Both the position numbers and the translations under genes were made by a program. From positions 1,116,001-1,180,000 of the forward strand of contig LXWE01000002.1 of the NCBI GenBank assembly GCA_001660395.1: DNA of 64,000 nt. Direction: 5' to 3'. Shown here piece after piece: positions 1 through 11,115 of the stretch. Source of the stretch: Alteromonadaceae bacterium XY-R5. Its GTDB lineage: Bacteria > Pseudomonadota > Gammaproteobacteria > Enterobacterales > Alteromonadaceae. Under the pieces are notes generated by a model. The model saw nothing but the letters and a program-made list of their open reading frames with translations. It made no database searches and had not been told where the DNA came from. Numbering within the stretch: position 1 is the stretch's first letter; every line of letters begins with the position of its first letter.

Positions 1-629
1 TCTACGAAAGCACCGTAGTCAGTCAGGTTCTTAACGATACCCTTAACTTCATGACCTTCGTCCAGGTTAGCCAGCAGAGATTCGCGCTCAGCGCTGCTTT
101 CTGCTTCAATAACTGCGCGACGAGAAACAACAACGTTGTTACGCTTAGCGTCTAACTTGATTACTTTAAATTCAAGCTCTTTGCCTTCCAGATGAGTCGT
201 GTCACGAACTGGACGAACGTCTACCAGAGAACCAGGTAAGAAGGCGCGTACACTGTTAACTTCAACAGTGAAACCACCTTTAACTTTACCATTGATGATG
301 CCCTTGATAGTGGCTTTTTCTTCATAGGCTTTTTCAAGCTCAACCCAGGCTTCGTGACGTTTCGCTTTTTCGCGAGACAGGATAGTCTCACCGAAGCCGT
401 CTTCTACCGCGTCCAGGGCTACATCAACAGTGTCACCGATGGCGATTTCCAGTGCACCTTCTGCGTTTTTGAACTGCTCCGCAGGGATAGCACTTTCAGA
501 CTTAAGACCCGCATCGACCAAAACGATGTCTTTATCGATAGAAACAACAGTACCTTTAACAATGGCACCAGGACGGGTTTCAAGTTCTTTTAAACTTTCT
601 TCGAATAGTTGAGCAAAATTCTCAGTCAT
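1..629 (-). CDS. rpsA: 30S ribosomal protein S1, N-terminal 209 codons (cut by window edge)
   Basis: This is the N-terminal part of ribosomal protein S1, the large S1-domain RNA-binding protein that helps the 30S subunit bind and unfold mRNA. The reading frame starts at the ATG complementary to 627-629 ([16 protein letters not shown]) and stays open to base 1, covering roughly the first two S1 repeats (motifs such as [20 protein letters not shown] and [18 protein letters not shown]). The family is usually about 555 residues, so about 60% lies outside the window. It follows cmk on the same strand, the usual cmk-rpsA order. Confidence 0.95.
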   Translation of the reverse strand, partial: MTENFAQLFEESLKELETRPGAIVKGTVVSIDKDIVLVDAGLKSESAIPAEQFKNAEGALEIAIGDTVDVALDAVEDGFGETILSREKAKRHEAWVELEKAYEEKATIKGIINGKVKGGFTVEVNSVRAFLPGSLVDVRPVRDTTHLEGKELEFKVIKLDAKRNNVVVSRRAVIEAESSAERESLLANLDEGHEVKGIVKNLTDYGAFV

Positions 630-748
630 AATTTCAACATTTAGAATTGACATCCACATTGCATTCCCGCTAACGTGGGGTTGTTCACATTTGTTCGATT
701 CATCCTGATTCGAACACAGTAAAAAGTTTGGCGTAGCAATAAAGAGAG

Positions 749-1429
749 CTAAGCTCCCTTAAGCTTTAATTCGACAAACTCAGCCACTTTTACAAGCACT
801 TGATCGATTCCTAATTCAGTGGAATCCAATACAAGGGCATCTTCTGCCGGGACTAACGGAGCGACAGAACGATTCATATCTCGATCGTCTCTCGCCTGTA
901 TGTCGGCTAAAAGGCCATCAATGCTAACATCGAGGCCCTTTTCTTTCAACTGATTATAGCGTCTTCTCGCGCGTTCCTCGGCACTGGCCGTCAGGAAAAT
1001 TTTCGCTTCCGCGTTTGGAAACACCACGGTTCCCATATCTCGGCCGTCGGCTACCAGGCCTGGCGCCTCTCTAAACGCTCGCTGACGTCGCAATAACGCT
1101 TCCCTTACCCGCGGCAAAGAAGCGACTTTAGACGCGACAGCTCCTACTTCTTCTGTACGAATTGAATGCGTAACATCCTCACCCTCTAGGATGATTTTGC
1201 TATCACCGTTACTGGTTTCAAAGTTAACATCCAACCCGGAAGCTAGCGGAATAAGACCGTCTTCATCTTCAGGATCGATCTGATGATGAATAGATGCAAT
1301 GGCCAACACCCGGTAAATGGCACCACTGTCTAAGAAATGCCAGCCTAATTGTTTTGCCAGCAATGTGCTGACAGTACCCTTTCCTGCGCCGCTTGGACCG
1401 TCAATGGTAACGACTGGGGATATAAGCAT
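749..1429 (-). CDS. cmk: Cytidylate kinase
   Basis: Cytosolic (d)CMP kinase of pyrimidine nucleotide salvage and synthesis, phosphorylating CMP and dCMP with ATP. The 226-residue protein has the N-terminal P-loop GPSGAGKGT, the [11 protein letters not shown] segment and the RRRYNQL lid region typical of the bacterial family, and it has the normal length. It sits between aroA and rpsA on the same strand, as in E. coli. A strong hairpin separates it from aroA, so it probably has its own promoter in 1430-1500 and may be co-transcribed with rpsA. Confidence 0.96.
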   Translation of the reverse strand: MLISPVVTIDGPSGAGKGTVSTLLAKQLGWHFLDSGAIYRVLAIASIHHQIDPEDEDGLIPLASGLDVNFETSNGDSKIILEGEDVTHSIRTEEVGAVASKVASLPRVREALLRRQRAFREAPGLVADGRDMGTVVFPNAEAKIFLTASAEERARRRYNQLKEKGLDVSIDGLLADIQARDDRDMNRSVAPLVPAEDALVLDSTELGIDQVLVKVAEFVELKLKGA

Positions 1430-1507
1430 ACCCTCTCCTGCGCTTGTGCTTTAAAAATCGGGCGCAATTATACGCAAACACTATGGATTAGCAATGTAAG
1501 TAATAAG

Positions 1508-1542
1508 AAAAGGGGAAGTAATGATTTGTTACTTCCCCTTTT
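1508..1542. terminator. Rho-independent terminator after aroA
   Basis: A perfect 14-bp stem (AAAAGGGGAAGTAA paired with its complement) with a 7-base loop is followed by T-rich sequence on both strands. It lies just past the aroA stop and upstream of cmk, so it should end the serC-aroA transcript. Confidence 0.85.
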
Positions 1543-1561
1543 TCGGTAAGTTTGTGACTAA

Positions 1562-2854
1562 TTAACGACAGATCGATGAAAATCGCGTGAAATAGTCGGG
1601 AAATGTCTTTGCTGTACATCCGGGATCATTAATGACAACGGCTGTATCGCTCAATGCAACTAACGAAAAACACATCGCAATTCGATGATCATTATAGGTA
1701 TCAATCGCAGCTTCAGTCAGTTTTTCGGGAGGTGTAACTTCTATAAAGTCATGCCCTTCAACGACAGTTGCACCGACCTTTTTTAATTCAGTCGCCATAG
1801 CGGCCAAACGATCCGTTTCTTTTACTCGCCAGTTGTAGATATTACGGATGGCAGTCGTACCTTTGGCAAACAAGGCTGTAGTGGCAATGGTCATGGCGGC
1901 ATCCGGAATGTGATTCATATCCAGATCTACTCCGTGTAAAGGTGCTCCAGTGACACGAATATAATCATCGCCCCACTCTACTTGCGCACCCATTTTTTCA
2001 AGCACATCAGCAAACTTCACATCACCTTGTACACACTTTTTGCCTACGCCGGTAACCGTCACTGTGCCACCTTTAATTGCGCCTGCAGCTAAAAAATATG
2101 ATGCAGATGACGCATCACCTTCAACCAGAAAACGTCCCGGCGCTTGATACTGCTGCTTGCCTTTAACTACAAACGCTTGATAGTTATCGTTTTCAACGAC
2201 AACACCAAACTGGGCCATGGTCGCAAGGGTAATATCTATGTAAGGCTTAGAAACCAATTCGCCACTGATTCGGATCACCGAGTCAGCATCAAACAATGGC
2301 GCCGCCATTAACAGCGCAGTCAAAAACTGGCTGGAAACACTGCCATCGACAGTAATTTCACCACCAGATAACCCCTTACCTTTAATCAACAAAGGCGGAT
2401 AACCGTCATTTTTTAGATAGGTGATGTCTGCACCGGCCTGGCGTAAACTGTCAACCAACGCGCCGATTGGACGTTCTTCCATCCTAGGTTCACCGGTCAG
2501 TGTGAATTCGCCTTCAGATAACGCTAACGCAGCACACAAGGGACGCATTGCAGTCCCCGCATTGCCCAAAAACAGCTCCAATGCTTTCGCGTCGGGCGTA
2601 AAACATTGACCTAATCCTTCAACCGTACACTCGGTTTTATCTGCAGATAAGGTGTAACTTACGCCTAGCTTTGTTAAGGCATTCAACATATGACGGATAT
2701 CGTCGCTGTCTAGCAGATTCGTCAGTGTCGTCTCACCACTGGCTAACGCCGCCAACAATAGCGCTCGATTCGATAAACTCTTTGAGCCTGGTACATTAAC
2801 GGTACCTTCAACTCCGGCAATTGGCGTAAGCCGTAATTGCTCAACCTGGCTCAT
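1562..2854 (-). CDS. aroA: 3-phosphoshikimate 1-carboxyvinyltransferase (EPSP synthase)
   Basis: Sixth step of the shikimate pathway: transfer of enolpyruvyl from PEP to shikimate-3-phosphate. The 430-residue protein shows the conserved [16 protein letters not shown] segment near residue 23, [13 protein letters not shown] in the PEP/glyphosate region, and [11 protein letters not shown] and [10 protein letters not shown] near the C-terminus. The residues following LFLGNAG match the glyphosate-sensitive class I form. Its ATG overlaps the serC stop by one base (TAATG), which implies translational coupling with serC, the usual serC-aroA arrangement. Confidence 0.97.
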   Translation of the reverse strand: MSQVEQLRLTPIAGVEGTVNVPGSKSLSNRALLLAALASGETTLTNLLDSDDIRHMLNALTKLGVSYTLSADKTECTVEGLGQCFTPDAKALELFLGNAGTAMRPLCAALALSEGEFTLTGEPRMEERPIGALVDSLRQAGADITYLKNDGYPPLLIKGKGLSGGEITVDGSVSSQFLTALLMAAPLFDADSVIRISGELVSKPYIDITLATMAQFGVVVENDNYQAFVVKGKQQYQAPGRFLVEGDASSASYFLAAGAIKGGTVTVTGVGKKCVQGDVKFADVLEKMGAQVEWGDDYIRVTGAPLHGVDLDMNHIPDAAMTIATTALFAKGTTAIRNIYNWRVKETDRLAAMATELKKVGATVVEGHDFIEVTPPEKLTEAAIDTYNDHRIAMCFSLVALSDTAVVINDPGCTAKTFPDYFTRFSSICR

Positions 2855-3939
2855 TAGCCATACCTCCGGGAAAATTCATTCATAAAATCGACTAACGTCT
2901 GGACACCTTCAATTGGCATCGCGTTGTAAATACTTGCGCGCATACCGCCAACGATTCGGTGTCCTTTTAATGCTTTAAGCCCTGCTGCTTCGGCTTCTTC
3001 CAAAAACGTCTTATCCAGGCTTTCATCCGCTAACTGGAAGGTCACATTCATACGAGAACGATAAGCCGGAACCACTTTGTTACCATAGAATGGATTACTA
3101 TCAATGGCGTTGTATAAGAGTTCAGCTTTGGCCTGATTTTTCGCTTCCATCGCGTTTAATCCCCCCTGCTGCTTCAGCCATTTAAAGACTAAACCGGCCA
3201 GGTACCATGCATAGGTAGGTGGTGTGTTGTACATAGAATCATTCTTGGCAATGATGTCGTAATCAAAGATTGAAGGCGTTTCCTGACGGGCTTTACCTAA
3301 TAAATCATCGCGCACAATCACGACGGATAAACCTGAAGGTCCAATATTCTTCTGCGCGCCGGCATAAATAACACCAAACTTAGACACATCTATTGGACGC
3401 GACAAAATATTCGACGACATATCAGCGACCAAAGGTACACTGCCTACTGACGGCACATCCAGAATTTCAATACCATCAACTGTCTCATTCGGACAATAAT
3501 GGAAATATGCTGCCTGACTGTCTAATTGCCAGTCACTTGCGTGCGCCGGACGTATTAAGCCATTTTCGGTAATGTTCTGGCCCACAGTATTTGCAGTCAG
3601 ATATTTACTGGCTTCTTCAACCGCACTTTTTGACCAAGAGCCTGTTACCAGGTGATCAGCTGAATCTCCAGCTTTAGACAAATTTAACGGCACAGCTGAA
3701 AACTGGCCACGTCCACCACCGTGTGTGAACAAGACTTTATAATTGGCCGGAATAGAGAGCAGATCACGCAGGTCTTGTTCTGCTTCCTCAGCGAGTGCAA
3801 TAAACTCTTTGCTACGGTGACTAATTTCCATCACCGAACAGCCCTGTTCATTCCAGTTAATAAATTCCTGTTGTGCTTGTAGCATCACATCTGCCGGCAA
3901 CATAGCTGGGCCGGCGCAAAAATTGTACACCTTGTTCAT
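2854..3939 (-). CDS. serC: Phosphoserine aminotransferase
   Basis: PLP-dependent class V aminotransferase acting in serine synthesis (3-phosphohydroxypyruvate to phosphoserine) and in pyridoxal phosphate synthesis. The 361-residue protein begins [15 protein letters not shown]. It carries the PLP lysine segment [14 protein letters not shown], preceded by the [16 protein letters not shown] segment, and ends with the usual [12 protein letters not shown] motif. It is the first gene of a two-gene unit with aroA and lies downstream of gyrA. Confidence 0.97.
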   Translation of the reverse strand: MNKVYNFCAGPAMLPADVMLQAQQEFINWNEQGCSVMEISHRSKEFIALAEEAEQDLRDLLSIPANYKVLFTHGGGRGQFSAVPLNLSKAGDSADHLVTGSWSKSAVEEASKYLTANTVGQNITENGLIRPAHASDWQLDSQAAYFHYCPNETVDGIEILDVPSVGSVPLVADMSSNILSRPIDVSKFGVIYAGAQKNIGPSGLSVVIVRDDLLGKARQETPSIFDYDIIAKNDSMYNTPPTYAWYLAGLVFKWLKQQGGLNAMEAKNQAKAELLYNAIDSNPFYGNKVVPAYRSRMNVTFQLADESLDKTFLEEAEAAGLKALKGHRIVGGMRASIYNAMPIEGVQTLVDFMNEFSRRYG

Positions 3940-3967
3940 TCGTCACTCATTGCATGCTGAAATAAAA

Positions 3968-3989
3968 CGAGCGGCAAAAGCCGCTCGTT
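3968..3989 (-). terminator. Rho-independent terminator after gyrA
   Basis: A perfect hairpin (ACGAGCGGC, AAAA loop, complement) is followed on the minus strand by TTTTATTT. It lies between the gyrA stop and the serC start. A second, shorter hairpin (CAGGCTC, TTTC, GAGCCTG) at 4004-4021 lies closer to the gyrA stop. Confidence 0.85.
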
Positions 3990-4027
3990 CGGATAACCAA
4001 AATCAGGCTCTTTCGAGCCTGCGAGCT

Positions 4028-6712
4028 TTATTCTGTCTCGGACACCTGAGCATCGTCGCCACTATCGGCAACTTCCTGAACGATCTCGTCCATGGAATCG
4101 ATGTCTTCTTCTAATAGTTCGTCAGATTCTACTTCTTCGATACGTTGTAAGCCAACAACATGTTCGCCTTCAACAGTACGAATTAATCTAACACCCTGGG
4201 TGTTACGACCAACAGTAGACACTTCAGAAACTCGAGTTCGTACTAATGTGCCCTGATCACTGATAAGCATGATTTCATCATTCTCATCGACCTGTACGGC
4301 ACCAACAACCACACCATTACGCTCAGACACTTTAATAGAAACAACACCCTGAGTCGCTCGGCTCTTCGCCGGGTAATCTTCAAGCGGTGTACGCTTACCA
4401 AAGCCATTCTCAGTCGCAGTTAAGATTGCACCATCGCCTTTCGGTACAATAAGTGACACAACTTTCTGGCCGTCCTGTAACTTAATGCCTCGAACACCGG
4501 TTGCTGTGCGTCCCATTGGACGAAGTGACATCATTTCTTCGCCGGTTTCTGGATCGCGTTTCACTTCACCGGTTTCCGCGTCGCGCAGTTTCTCGTTGAA
4601 ACGAACTACTTTACCAGCATCAGAGAACAACATAATGTCGTCTGCACCGTCAGTAATGGCAACGCCAATCAGCTCGTCACCATCGTTCAGGTTAACCGCA
4701 ATAATGCCGTTAGAACGCGGACGTGAATACAGAGTCAGGCTGGTCTTCTTAACTGTACCGTTGGCAGTGGCCATCAGCACGTATTTGCCTTCTTCAAACT
4801 CTTTAATTGGCAGAATGGCGGTAATGCGTTCACCTTCTTCCAACGGCAGAATATTGATGATCGGACGACCACGGGCTGTGCGACTTGCCAGTGGCAATTG
4901 ATATACCTTCAACCAGTACAAACGGCCGCGCGTAGAGAAACACAGAATATGATCGTGGGTATTAGCAACCAGTAGCTTCTCGATGAAATCTTCATCTTTC
5001 ATCTTAGTCGCAGCTTTACCCTTACCACCACGACGCTGTGCTTCATAATCAGCCAACTTCTGGTATTTAACGTAACCTTCGCGAGACAAAGTAACAACCA
5101 CGTCTTCCTGCTCGATTAAGTCTTCGATGTCGATATCGTGCGAAGCTGCCGTAATTTCAGTACGACGAACATCCCCGTATTCATCACGTATCTTTTCCAG
5201 TTCTTCGCGGATCACTTCCATCAAACGTTCTGGGCTGGCCAAAATATGCATCAACTCAGCAATCAGTTCTAACAGATCTTTGTACTCTGCCAGAATCTTA
5301 TCGTGTTCAAGACCGGTTAATTTATGTAGACGCAGATCCAGAATGGCCTGAGCCTGTTGCTCGGTCAGGAAATATTCGCCATCACGAATTCCGAACTGAG
5401 GCGCAAGCCAGTCAGGACGTGCCGCATCATTACCGGCACGAGACAGCATTTCAGCCACATCACCCAACTGCCATCCGCGTGCAGTTAATGCCGCTTTTGC
5501 GTCTGAAGGGCTTTGCGAGGCTTTAATCAACTCAATAATTTCGTCAATATTAACCAGTGCAATAGCCAAACCTTCCAGGATATGGGCACGATCACGGGCT
5601 TTCTTAAGTTCGAATACAGTACGACGGGTCACCACTTCACGGCGGTGGAGGATAAAGGCTTCCAGCATTTCCTTAAGGTTAAACACCTTGGGCTGACCAT
5701 TATCCAAAGCAACCATGTTGATACCAAATACCGTTTGTAACTGGGTATTGGCATATAAATGGTTAAGCAATACTTCCGCTGATTCGTTACGTTTCACTTC
5801 AATAACGATACGCATACCGTCTTTGTCTGATTCGTCACGAAGAGCAGAAATACCTTCAATCTTCTTCTCTTTTACCAGTTCGGCGATCTTTTCAATTAAA
5901 CGCGCCTTATTGACCTGATAAGGAATCTCATGAACGATAATGGTTTCTTTACCATTATCTTCGCGCTCGATTTCAGCTCTGGCACGCATGTAGATTTTGC
6001 CACGACCCGTACGATAAGCATCGTCAATGCCTTTGCGTCCGCTGATCATCGCTGCTGTTGGGAAGTCCGGACCAGGAATCAATTCCATTAACTGGCTGAT
6101 ATCCATGTCTGGATTATGAATAAGCGCGATACAGCCATTGACCACTTCAGTCAGGTTATGTGGCGGAATATTGGTCGCCATACCAACAGCGATACCTGAT
6201 GAACCGTTTACCAGCAGGTTAGGAACTTTGGTCGGCAAAACTTCAGGAATTTGCTCCGTACCATCGTAGTTAGGAACAAAGTTAACCGTTTCCTTTTCTA
6301 GATCGGCGAGCAATTCGTGCGCGATTTTCGCCATACGGACTTCCGTATAACGCATCGCCGCTGCTGAGTCACCATCTACAGAACCAAAGTTACCCTGGCC
6401 GTCTACCAGCATGTAGCGTAATGAGAATGGCTGAGCCATACGTACAATGGTGTCATACACAGCAGAGTCACCGTGAGGGTGATACTTACCGATTACGTCA
6501 CCCACCACACGGGCAGACTTTTTATATGGTTTGTTAAAGTCGTTTTTCAGCTCGTTCATCGCAAACAAAACGCGACGATGCACTGGCTTCAAACCATCAC
6601 GTACATCAGGTAATGCACGCCCCACGATTACGCTCATCGCATAATCGAGGTAGGAGGTTTTCAGCTCTTCTTCGATATTGATAGGCAGAATTTCTTTGGC
6701 ATGTTCAGTCAT
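4028..6712 (-). CDS. gyrA: DNA gyrase subunit A
   Basis: Breakage-reunion subunit of DNA gyrase, the type IIA topoisomerase that introduces negative supercoils. The 894-residue protein has the N-terminal [20 protein letters not shown], the active-site tyrosine in [11 protein letters not shown], and six C-terminal beta-pinwheel repeats with the GyrA box QRRGGKGK. The quinolone-resistance region reads [10 protein letters not shown], so Ser83 and Asp87 (E. coli numbering) are the wild-type, quinolone-susceptible residues. The acidic C-terminal tail is typical. It is divergent from ubiG across about 235 bp that should hold both promoters. Confidence 0.98.
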   Translation of the reverse strand: MTEHAKEILPINIEEELKTSYLDYAMSVIVGRALPDVRDGLKPVHRRVLFAMNELKNDFNKPYKKSARVVGDVIGKYHPHGDSAVYDTIVRMAQPFSLRYMLVDGQGNFGSVDGDSAAAMRYTEVRMAKIAHELLADLEKETVNFVPNYDGTEQIPEVLPTKVPNLLVNGSSGIAVGMATNIPPHNLTEVVNGCIALIHNPDMDISQLMELIPGPDFPTAAMISGRKGIDDAYRTGRGKIYMRARAEIEREDNGKETIIVHEIPYQVNKARLIEKIAELVKEKKIEGISALRDESDKDGMRIVIEVKRNESAEVLLNHLYANTQLQTVFGINMVALDNGQPKVFNLKEMLEAFILHRREVVTRRTVFELKKARDRAHILEGLAIALVNIDEIIELIKASQSPSDAKAALTARGWQLGDVAEMLSRAGNDAARPDWLAPQFGIRDGEYFLTEQQAQAILDLRLHKLTGLEHDKILAEYKDLLELIAELMHILASPERLMEVIREELEKIRDEYGDVRRTEITAASHDIDIEDLIEQEDVVVTLSREGYVKYQKLADYEAQRRGGKGKAATKMKDEDFIEKLLVANTHDHILCFSTRGRLYWLKVYQLPLASRTARGRPIINILPLEEGERITAILPIKEFEEGKYVLMATANGTVKKTSLTLYSRPRSNGIIAVNLNDGDELIGVAITDGADDIMLFSDAGKVVRFNEKLRDAETGEVKRDPETGEEMMSLRPMGRTATGVRGIKLQDGQKVVSLIVPKGDGAILTATENGFGKRTPLEDYPAKSRATQGVVSIKVSERNGVVVGAVQVDENDEIMLISDQGTLVRTRVSEVSTVGRNTQGVRLIRTVEGEHVVGLQRIEEVESDELLEEDIDSMDEIVQEVADSGDDAQVSETE

Positions 6713-6947
6713 ATACAGCCTGGTTCCCTAATCTTTATTATGCGAGCCTGCTAGCCCTATCCCACCTAAATGTGGTGATATTCGCCCTCAAAACGAGGCA
6801 CAGTCTCTTTTACTAAGAACCTTCGATTCTAACACCAAGAACTTAAAATAAATAGCCGCTAAACGCTCACTTGATAACCGATCGTGCTGGTGCTCTGGAT
6901 TTGAAGGGGCTTATAATGTCCCCGCGAGAAATTTAGGAAGAAAAATA

Positions 6948-7661
6948 ATGACATCGAATCAAAATGTCGATCCAAAAGAGATTCAGAAATTTGCCGATCT
7001 TGCGTCACGCTGGTGGGATTTAGAAGGCGAATTTAAACCCCTGCACCAAATCAATCCGCTACGTACGGATTTTGTCGCTCAGCATTGTGATGGCTTATTC
7101 GGTAAGAAGATTGTCGATGTTGGCTGTGGCGGAGGGATCCTCGCTGAAAGTATGGCTAAGATGGGCGCAGACGTAACTGGTATTGATATGGGTGCAGAGC
7201 CCTTAGAAGTGGCTAAACTTCATGGCTTAGAGTCTGGTGTCAAAGTAACTTACAAACAAACGACCGCTGAAGAATTTGCTGTAGAACATAGCGCTCAGTT
7301 CGACGTTGTCACCTGTATGGAAATGCTAGAACACGTACCCGATCCACAATCTGTCGTGCGCGCCTGCGCAAAGTTAGTGAAACCCGGTGGACAAGTCTTT
7401 TTCTCGACACTTAATCGAAATATCAAGTCCTATTTGATGGCGATTGTGGGAGCTGAATATTTACTTAAACTGGTACCTAAGGGGACGCACCAACATGATA
7501 AATTTATCAAACCTTCTGAACTAATGAAATGGATTGATAATACTCAGTTGAAAGCAAATGCGATAACCGGCTTGCATATGAATCCATTGAGCCGCGAATA
7601 CTACCTGTCAGATCGCAATGTTGACGTAAATTATATTATTCACTGCCAGCATTTGGGGTAG
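6948..7661 (+). CDS. ubiG: Ubiquinone biosynthesis O-methyltransferase
   Basis: SAM-dependent methyltransferase that carries out both O-methylation steps of ubiquinone synthesis. The 237-residue protein starts with the family hallmark [19 protein letters not shown] and has SAM motif [16 protein letters not shown], then the [11 protein letters not shown] segment. An AGGA ribosome site precedes the ATG. It is divergent from gyrA and followed six bases later by a HAD phosphatase, a common gammaproteobacterial order. Confidence 0.96.
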   Translation: MTSNQNVDPKEIQKFADLASRWWDLEGEFKPLHQINPLRTDFVAQHCDGLFGKKIVDVGCGGGILAESMAKMGADVTGIDMGAEPLEVAKLHGLESGVKVTYKQTTAEEFAVEHSAQFDVVTCMEMLEHVPDPQSVVRACAKLVKPGGQVFFSTLNRNIKSYLMAIVGAEYLLKLVPKGTHQHDKFIKPSELMKWIDNTQLKANAITGLHMNPLSREYYLSDRNVDVNYIIHCQHLG

Positions 7662-7667
7662 CGCACT

Positions 7668-8333
7668 ATGGTGTTACCCAAAGCTATTTTGTTTGATTTA
7701 GATGGCACGTTGCTGGATACCGCAAGAGATCTCGGCGCGGCACTTAATGCAGTATTAGTCGAACATAAGTTACAGACAATGCCCTACGAAGCCTATCGAC
7801 CCGTAGCGTCACACGGCGCGCTGGGTTTACTAAGGTTAGGCTTCGGAGATCAACTGGTCGAACATGATACTGAGGCATTGCGTCAGCAATTATTGGATTA
7901 TTATCACAATAATATTGCTGAACATACCTGCCTATTTGAAGATATGGCAGAGTTCCTTGGTTTATTAGACCACAAGGGTATTCCATGGGGCATAGTGACC
8001 AATAAACCTGAAAGCCTTACGTTAGAGCTCATTAAACACTATCCAGAACTGTCTCAATGCAGAGCAATGGTTGCGGGCGATACCTTATCTGTCAGAAAAC
8101 CAGATCCTGCCCCCTTAATTTATGCCGCAGATCAGATCCCTGTTTTAGCTAAGGATTGCTGGTATGTAGGCGATGCGAAACGCGATATTGATGCGGCGAA
8201 CGCCGCAGGCATGATCAGCATTACAGCAATGTATGGTTATTTAACAGACCAGGACAGGTTAGAAAACTGGCAAGCTGATTACAGCGTCAACAATGTTGGT
8301 GAGCTAAATGCCCTCTTGTGTTCTGCAGAATGA
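7668..8333 (+). CDS. HAD-IA family phosphatase (phosphoglycolate / MurNAc-6-phosphate phosphatase type)
   Basis: A 221-residue haloacid dehalogenase hydrolase with motif I FDLDGTLLDT, motif II VTNKPE and motif III/IV GDAKRDIDAANAAGM. Members of this subfamily are annotated as Gph (phosphoglycolate phosphatase). In Pseudomonas the gene directly after ubiG is mupP, which removes the phosphate from MurNAc-6-phosphate in peptidoglycan recycling. Its position six bases after ubiG makes the MupP role attractive, but sequence alone does not separate the two. It ends just before the nrdA control region. Confidence 0.85.
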   Translation: MVLPKAILFDLDGTLLDTARDLGAALNAVLVEHKLQTMPYEAYRPVASHGALGLLRLGFGDQLVEHDTEALRQQLLDYYHNNIAEHTCLFEDMAEFLGLLDHKGIPWGIVTNKPESLTLELIKHYPELSQCRAMVAGDTLSVRKPDPAPLIYAADQIPVLAKDCWYVGDAKRDIDAANAAGMISITAMYGYLTDQDRLENWQADYSVNNVGELNALLCSAE

Positions 8334-8336
8334 ATA

Positions 8337-8384
8337 ACACGACATATAGTGCCTTGATGCATTTTCAAACACTATATGTCGTGA
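8337..8384. promoter_or_regulatory. Pair of NrdR-box-like repeats in the nrdA leader
   Basis: Two 16-bp boxes, ACACGACATATAGTGC (8337-8352) and ACACTATATGTCGTGA (8369-8384), are near-perfect inverted copies of each other with starts exactly 32 bp apart, about three helical turns. Paired A/T-cored boxes of the form ACAC-ATAT-GTG at this spacing upstream of ribonucleotide reductase genes are the signature of NrdR, the ATP/dATP-sensing repressor. The 14-bp arms could also form a hairpin ending the upstream transcript, but little U-tract follows. The remaining leader (8385-8740) shows only a small GTTAGT-GAAA-ACTAAC hairpin at 8488-8503. Confidence 0.7.
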
Positions 8385-8740
8385 AAATATAACCAGGCAT
8401 TTTTTAAAATAAAAAAATTTAAGCAAAAACTTTTATCGAAACTTTTCCTTGCTTTCGACAGTTTTGTGTCAGCAAAGGCTATCAAAAGTTAGTGAAAACT
8501 AACCTTTCGCTCTGGTTGCGCTAACTGCTTATAAAAGCACCAGATATTGGGTTGCATTAGAGGTAAAACCTCACTATCTTGTGCTCTGTCAGCGGACGAT
8601 CCTGAATAAAAAACAAACGATCCATGGATCTAAGGGATCTTTCCTACTTACGACAGTTTCTCTTTAATAAAGTACTCGTGTTCCGCCTCGCGGTTTCGGC
8701 TTTTCACGTGTGCAAAAACGATAATAAAAACGGCTCAAGC

Positions 8741-11053
8741 ATGAATAATAATCTTTTCGTCACCAAACGTAATGGTACTCGCGAAGCAATTGATCTGGAT
8801 AAGATCCACAAAGTTATTACCTGGGCAGCTGAAGGGCTGAATAATGTGTCCGTTTCCCAGGTAGAAATAAAAGCACACATTCAATTTTACGACGGTATTA
8901 AAACCGAAGACATTCACGAAACACTGATCAAATCAGCGGCAGATCTTATCTCTACCGATTCACCTGATTATCAGTATCTGGCTGCACGTTTGGCGATCTT
9001 CCATTTACGTAAAAAGGCCTACGGTGAATTTGAACCACCCAAATTGGTAGACCATGTCAAGAAAATGGTCACAATGGGCAAGTACGATGCGCACCTGTTA
9101 GAAGACTATAGCGAAGCGGAATTAAACGAGCTGGATGATTACATTGATCACTGGCGCGATATGAATTTCAGCTATGCCGCAGTAAAACAGCTCGAAGGTA
9201 AGTATCTGGTACAAAACCGCGTGACCGGCGAAATCTACGAGAGTGCGCAGTTCCTGTATATTTTGGTTGCTGCATGTCTGTTTGCTAAGTATCCAGCGTC
9301 TACACGTATGGATTACGTGAAACGTTTTTACGATGCTACGTCACTGTTCAAGATTTCATTACCTACGCCTATCATGTCTGGTGTACGTACTCCAACTCGT
9401 CAGTTCAGCTCGTGCGTACTGATCGAAACAGGTGACAGCCTGGATTCTATCAACGCAACCGCCAGTGCTATTGTAAAATATGTGAGCCAACGTGCCGGCA
9501 TCGGTGTGAACGCAGGCCGTATTCGTGCTCTGGGTAGCGCGATTCGTGGTGGTGAGGCCTATCACACTGGTTGTATTCCATTCTACAAATACTTCCAAAC
9601 GGCCGTGAAAAGCTGTTCGCAGGGTGGTGTTCGTGGGGGCGCTGCTACCCTGTTCTATCCACTTTGGCACCTTGAAGTAGAATCGCTGCTGGTACTGAAA
9701 AATAACCGTGGTGTTGAAGAAAACCGTGTACGTCATTTAGATTACGGTGTTCAATTCAACAAGCTGATGTATCAGCGTTTAATCAAAGACGATTACATCA
9801 CATTATTTAGTCCTTCAGACGTACCTGGGCTATACGACGCATTTTTTGCCGATCAAGCCAAATTTGAAGAGCTTTACGTTGAATATGAAAACGACGAAAG
9901 CATTCGTAAAAAACGTATTAAGGCGATGGAGCTGTTCAGCCTGTTTATGCAGGAACGTGCCAGCACCGGCCGTATTTATTTGCAAAACGTAGATCACTGC
10001 AATACTCACAGCCCGTTTAATCCGGAAGTAGCACCAGTACGCCAGAGCAACCTGTGTCTTGAAATTGCACTGCCAACTAAGCCTCTTGAGCACGTAAATG
10101 ACGAAAATGGCGAAATCGCGCTGTGTACTTTGTCAGCCTTTAACTTAGGCGCTATTAAGTCACTGGATGAACTTGAAGAACTGTCTGATCTGGCTGTTCG
10201 AGCGCTGGATAGCCTGTTGGACTATCAGGACTACCCAGTTCCCGCAGCGTATAACGCTACAATGGGACGTCGTACCCTGGGTATTGGTGTCATCAACTTT
10301 GCATACTACCTTGCCAAGAACAGCGTGAAGTACTCAGATGGCAGTGCCAATGGTCTTATTCACAGAACATTCGAAGCCATTCAGTATTATTTGTTAAAGG
10401 CTTCTAACGAGTTGGCCATTGAACAAGGCGCATGTCCTAAATTCAACGAAACAACTTATTCGCAAGGTCTGTTACCTATCGATACCTATAAGAAAGATGT
10501 CGATACTATTTGTAGCGAGCCATTGCATTTAGACTGGGAAAGTCTGCGCGCGTCTATTGTTAAGCATGGTCTGCGTAACAGTACCCTGTCAGCACTGATG
10601 CCATCTGAGACATCCTCTCAGATATCAAATGCCACTAATGGTATTGAGCCACCTCGTGGTCACATCAGTATAAAGTCCAGTAAAGACGGGGTGCTGAAGC
10701 AAGTGGTGCCTGAGTACGAGACACTGAAAGACAAATACGAATTGCTATGGAATATTCCGTCAAACGACGGTTATATTCAGCTAGTGTCTATTATGCAGAA
10801 ATTCGTTGACCAAACGATTTCCGCAAACACTAACTATGACCCAAGCAAATATGAAGGTGGCAAAGTACCTATGAAGCTATTGCTGAAAGACTTGCTGACC
10901 GCATATAAACTGGGCGTTAAAACCTTCTATTATCACAACACCCGTGATGGTGCTATTGACACCTCTCAGCAAGAGATTAAGTCGGCACCAGCAGAAGAAG
11001 TCGTTGTCGAAGAAGAAGATGACGGCTGTGCTGGCGGCGCGTGTAAAATCTAA
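8741..11053 (+). CDS. nrdA: Ribonucleoside-diphosphate reductase class Ia, alpha subunit
   Basis: Large subunit of aerobic ribonucleotide reductase, making dNDPs from NDPs. The start is placed at 8741 (MNNNLFVTKRNGTREAI) because this matches the E. coli N-terminus; the frame stays open upstream to 8624 but that extension is unlike the family. From 8741 it is 770 residues, with the N-terminal ATP cone and the catalytic segments SSCVLIE, SNLCLEIALP and ALCTLSAFNLGA. The radical-transfer tyrosines lie in TFYYHNTR, and the C-terminal shuttle cysteines in DGCAGGACKI. It is followed by nrdB and yfaE. Confidence 0.97.
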   Translation: MNNNLFVTKRNGTREAIDLDKIHKVITWAAEGLNNVSVSQVEIKAHIQFYDGIKTEDIHETLIKSAADLISTDSPDYQYLAARLAIFHLRKKAYGEFEPPKLVDHVKKMVTMGKYDAHLLEDYSEAELNELDDYIDHWRDMNFSYAAVKQLEGKYLVQNRVTGEIYESAQFLYILVAACLFAKYPASTRMDYVKRFYDATSLFKISLPTPIMSGVRTPTRQFSSCVLIETGDSLDSINATASAIVKYVSQRAGIGVNAGRIRALGSAIRGGEAYHTGCIPFYKYFQTAVKSCSQGGVRGGAATLFYPLWHLEVESLLVLKNNRGVEENRVRHLDYGVQFNKLMYQRLIKDDYITLFSPSDVPGLYDAFFADQAKFEELYVEYENDESIRKKRIKAMELFSLFMQERASTGRIYLQNVDHCNTHSPFNPEVAPVRQSNLCLEIALPTKPLEHVNDENGEIALCTLSAFNLGAIKSLDELEELSDLAVRALDSLLDYQDYPVPAAYNATMGRRTLGIGVINFAYYLAKNSVKYSDGSANGLIHRTFEAIQYYLLKASNELAIEQGACPKFNETTYSQGLLPIDTYKKDVDTICSEPLHLDWESLRASIVKHGLRNSTLSALMPSETSSQISNATNGIEPPRGHISIKSSKDGVLKQVVPEYETLKDKYELLWNIPSNDGYIQLVSIMQKFVDQTISANTNYDPSKYEGGKVPMKLLLKDLLTAYKLGVKTFYYHNTRDGAIDTSQQEIKSAPAEEVVVEEEDDGCAGGACKI

Positions 11054-11065
11054 ATTAAAACAATA

Positions 11066-11083
11066 AGGGCGCGCAAGCGCCCT
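11066..11083 (+). other. Hairpin between nrdA and nrdB
   Basis: A GC-rich inverted repeat (AGGGCG, CGCAAG, CGCCCT) lies in the 62-bp nrdA-nrdB gap and is followed by only a short T-run. It may act as a weak attenuator or an mRNA-stabilising stem that tunes the ratio of the two subunits; a full terminator is unlikely between two subunits of one enzyme. Confidence 0.45.
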
Positions 11084-11115
11084 ACTTTTGACGTTGGTCG
11101 AGTAACTCCATCACT

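Noticed and set aside
8337-8384. Terminator of the ubiG-HAD transcript
   Set aside because: The arms could form a hairpin, but the sequence is A/T-cored, has only a short following T/A run and matches paired NrdR boxes in form and spacing.
8624-8740. N-terminal extension of NrdA
   Set aside because: The frame is open, but the translated extension is unlike the family, while MNNNLFVTKRNGT at 8741 matches the known N-terminus.
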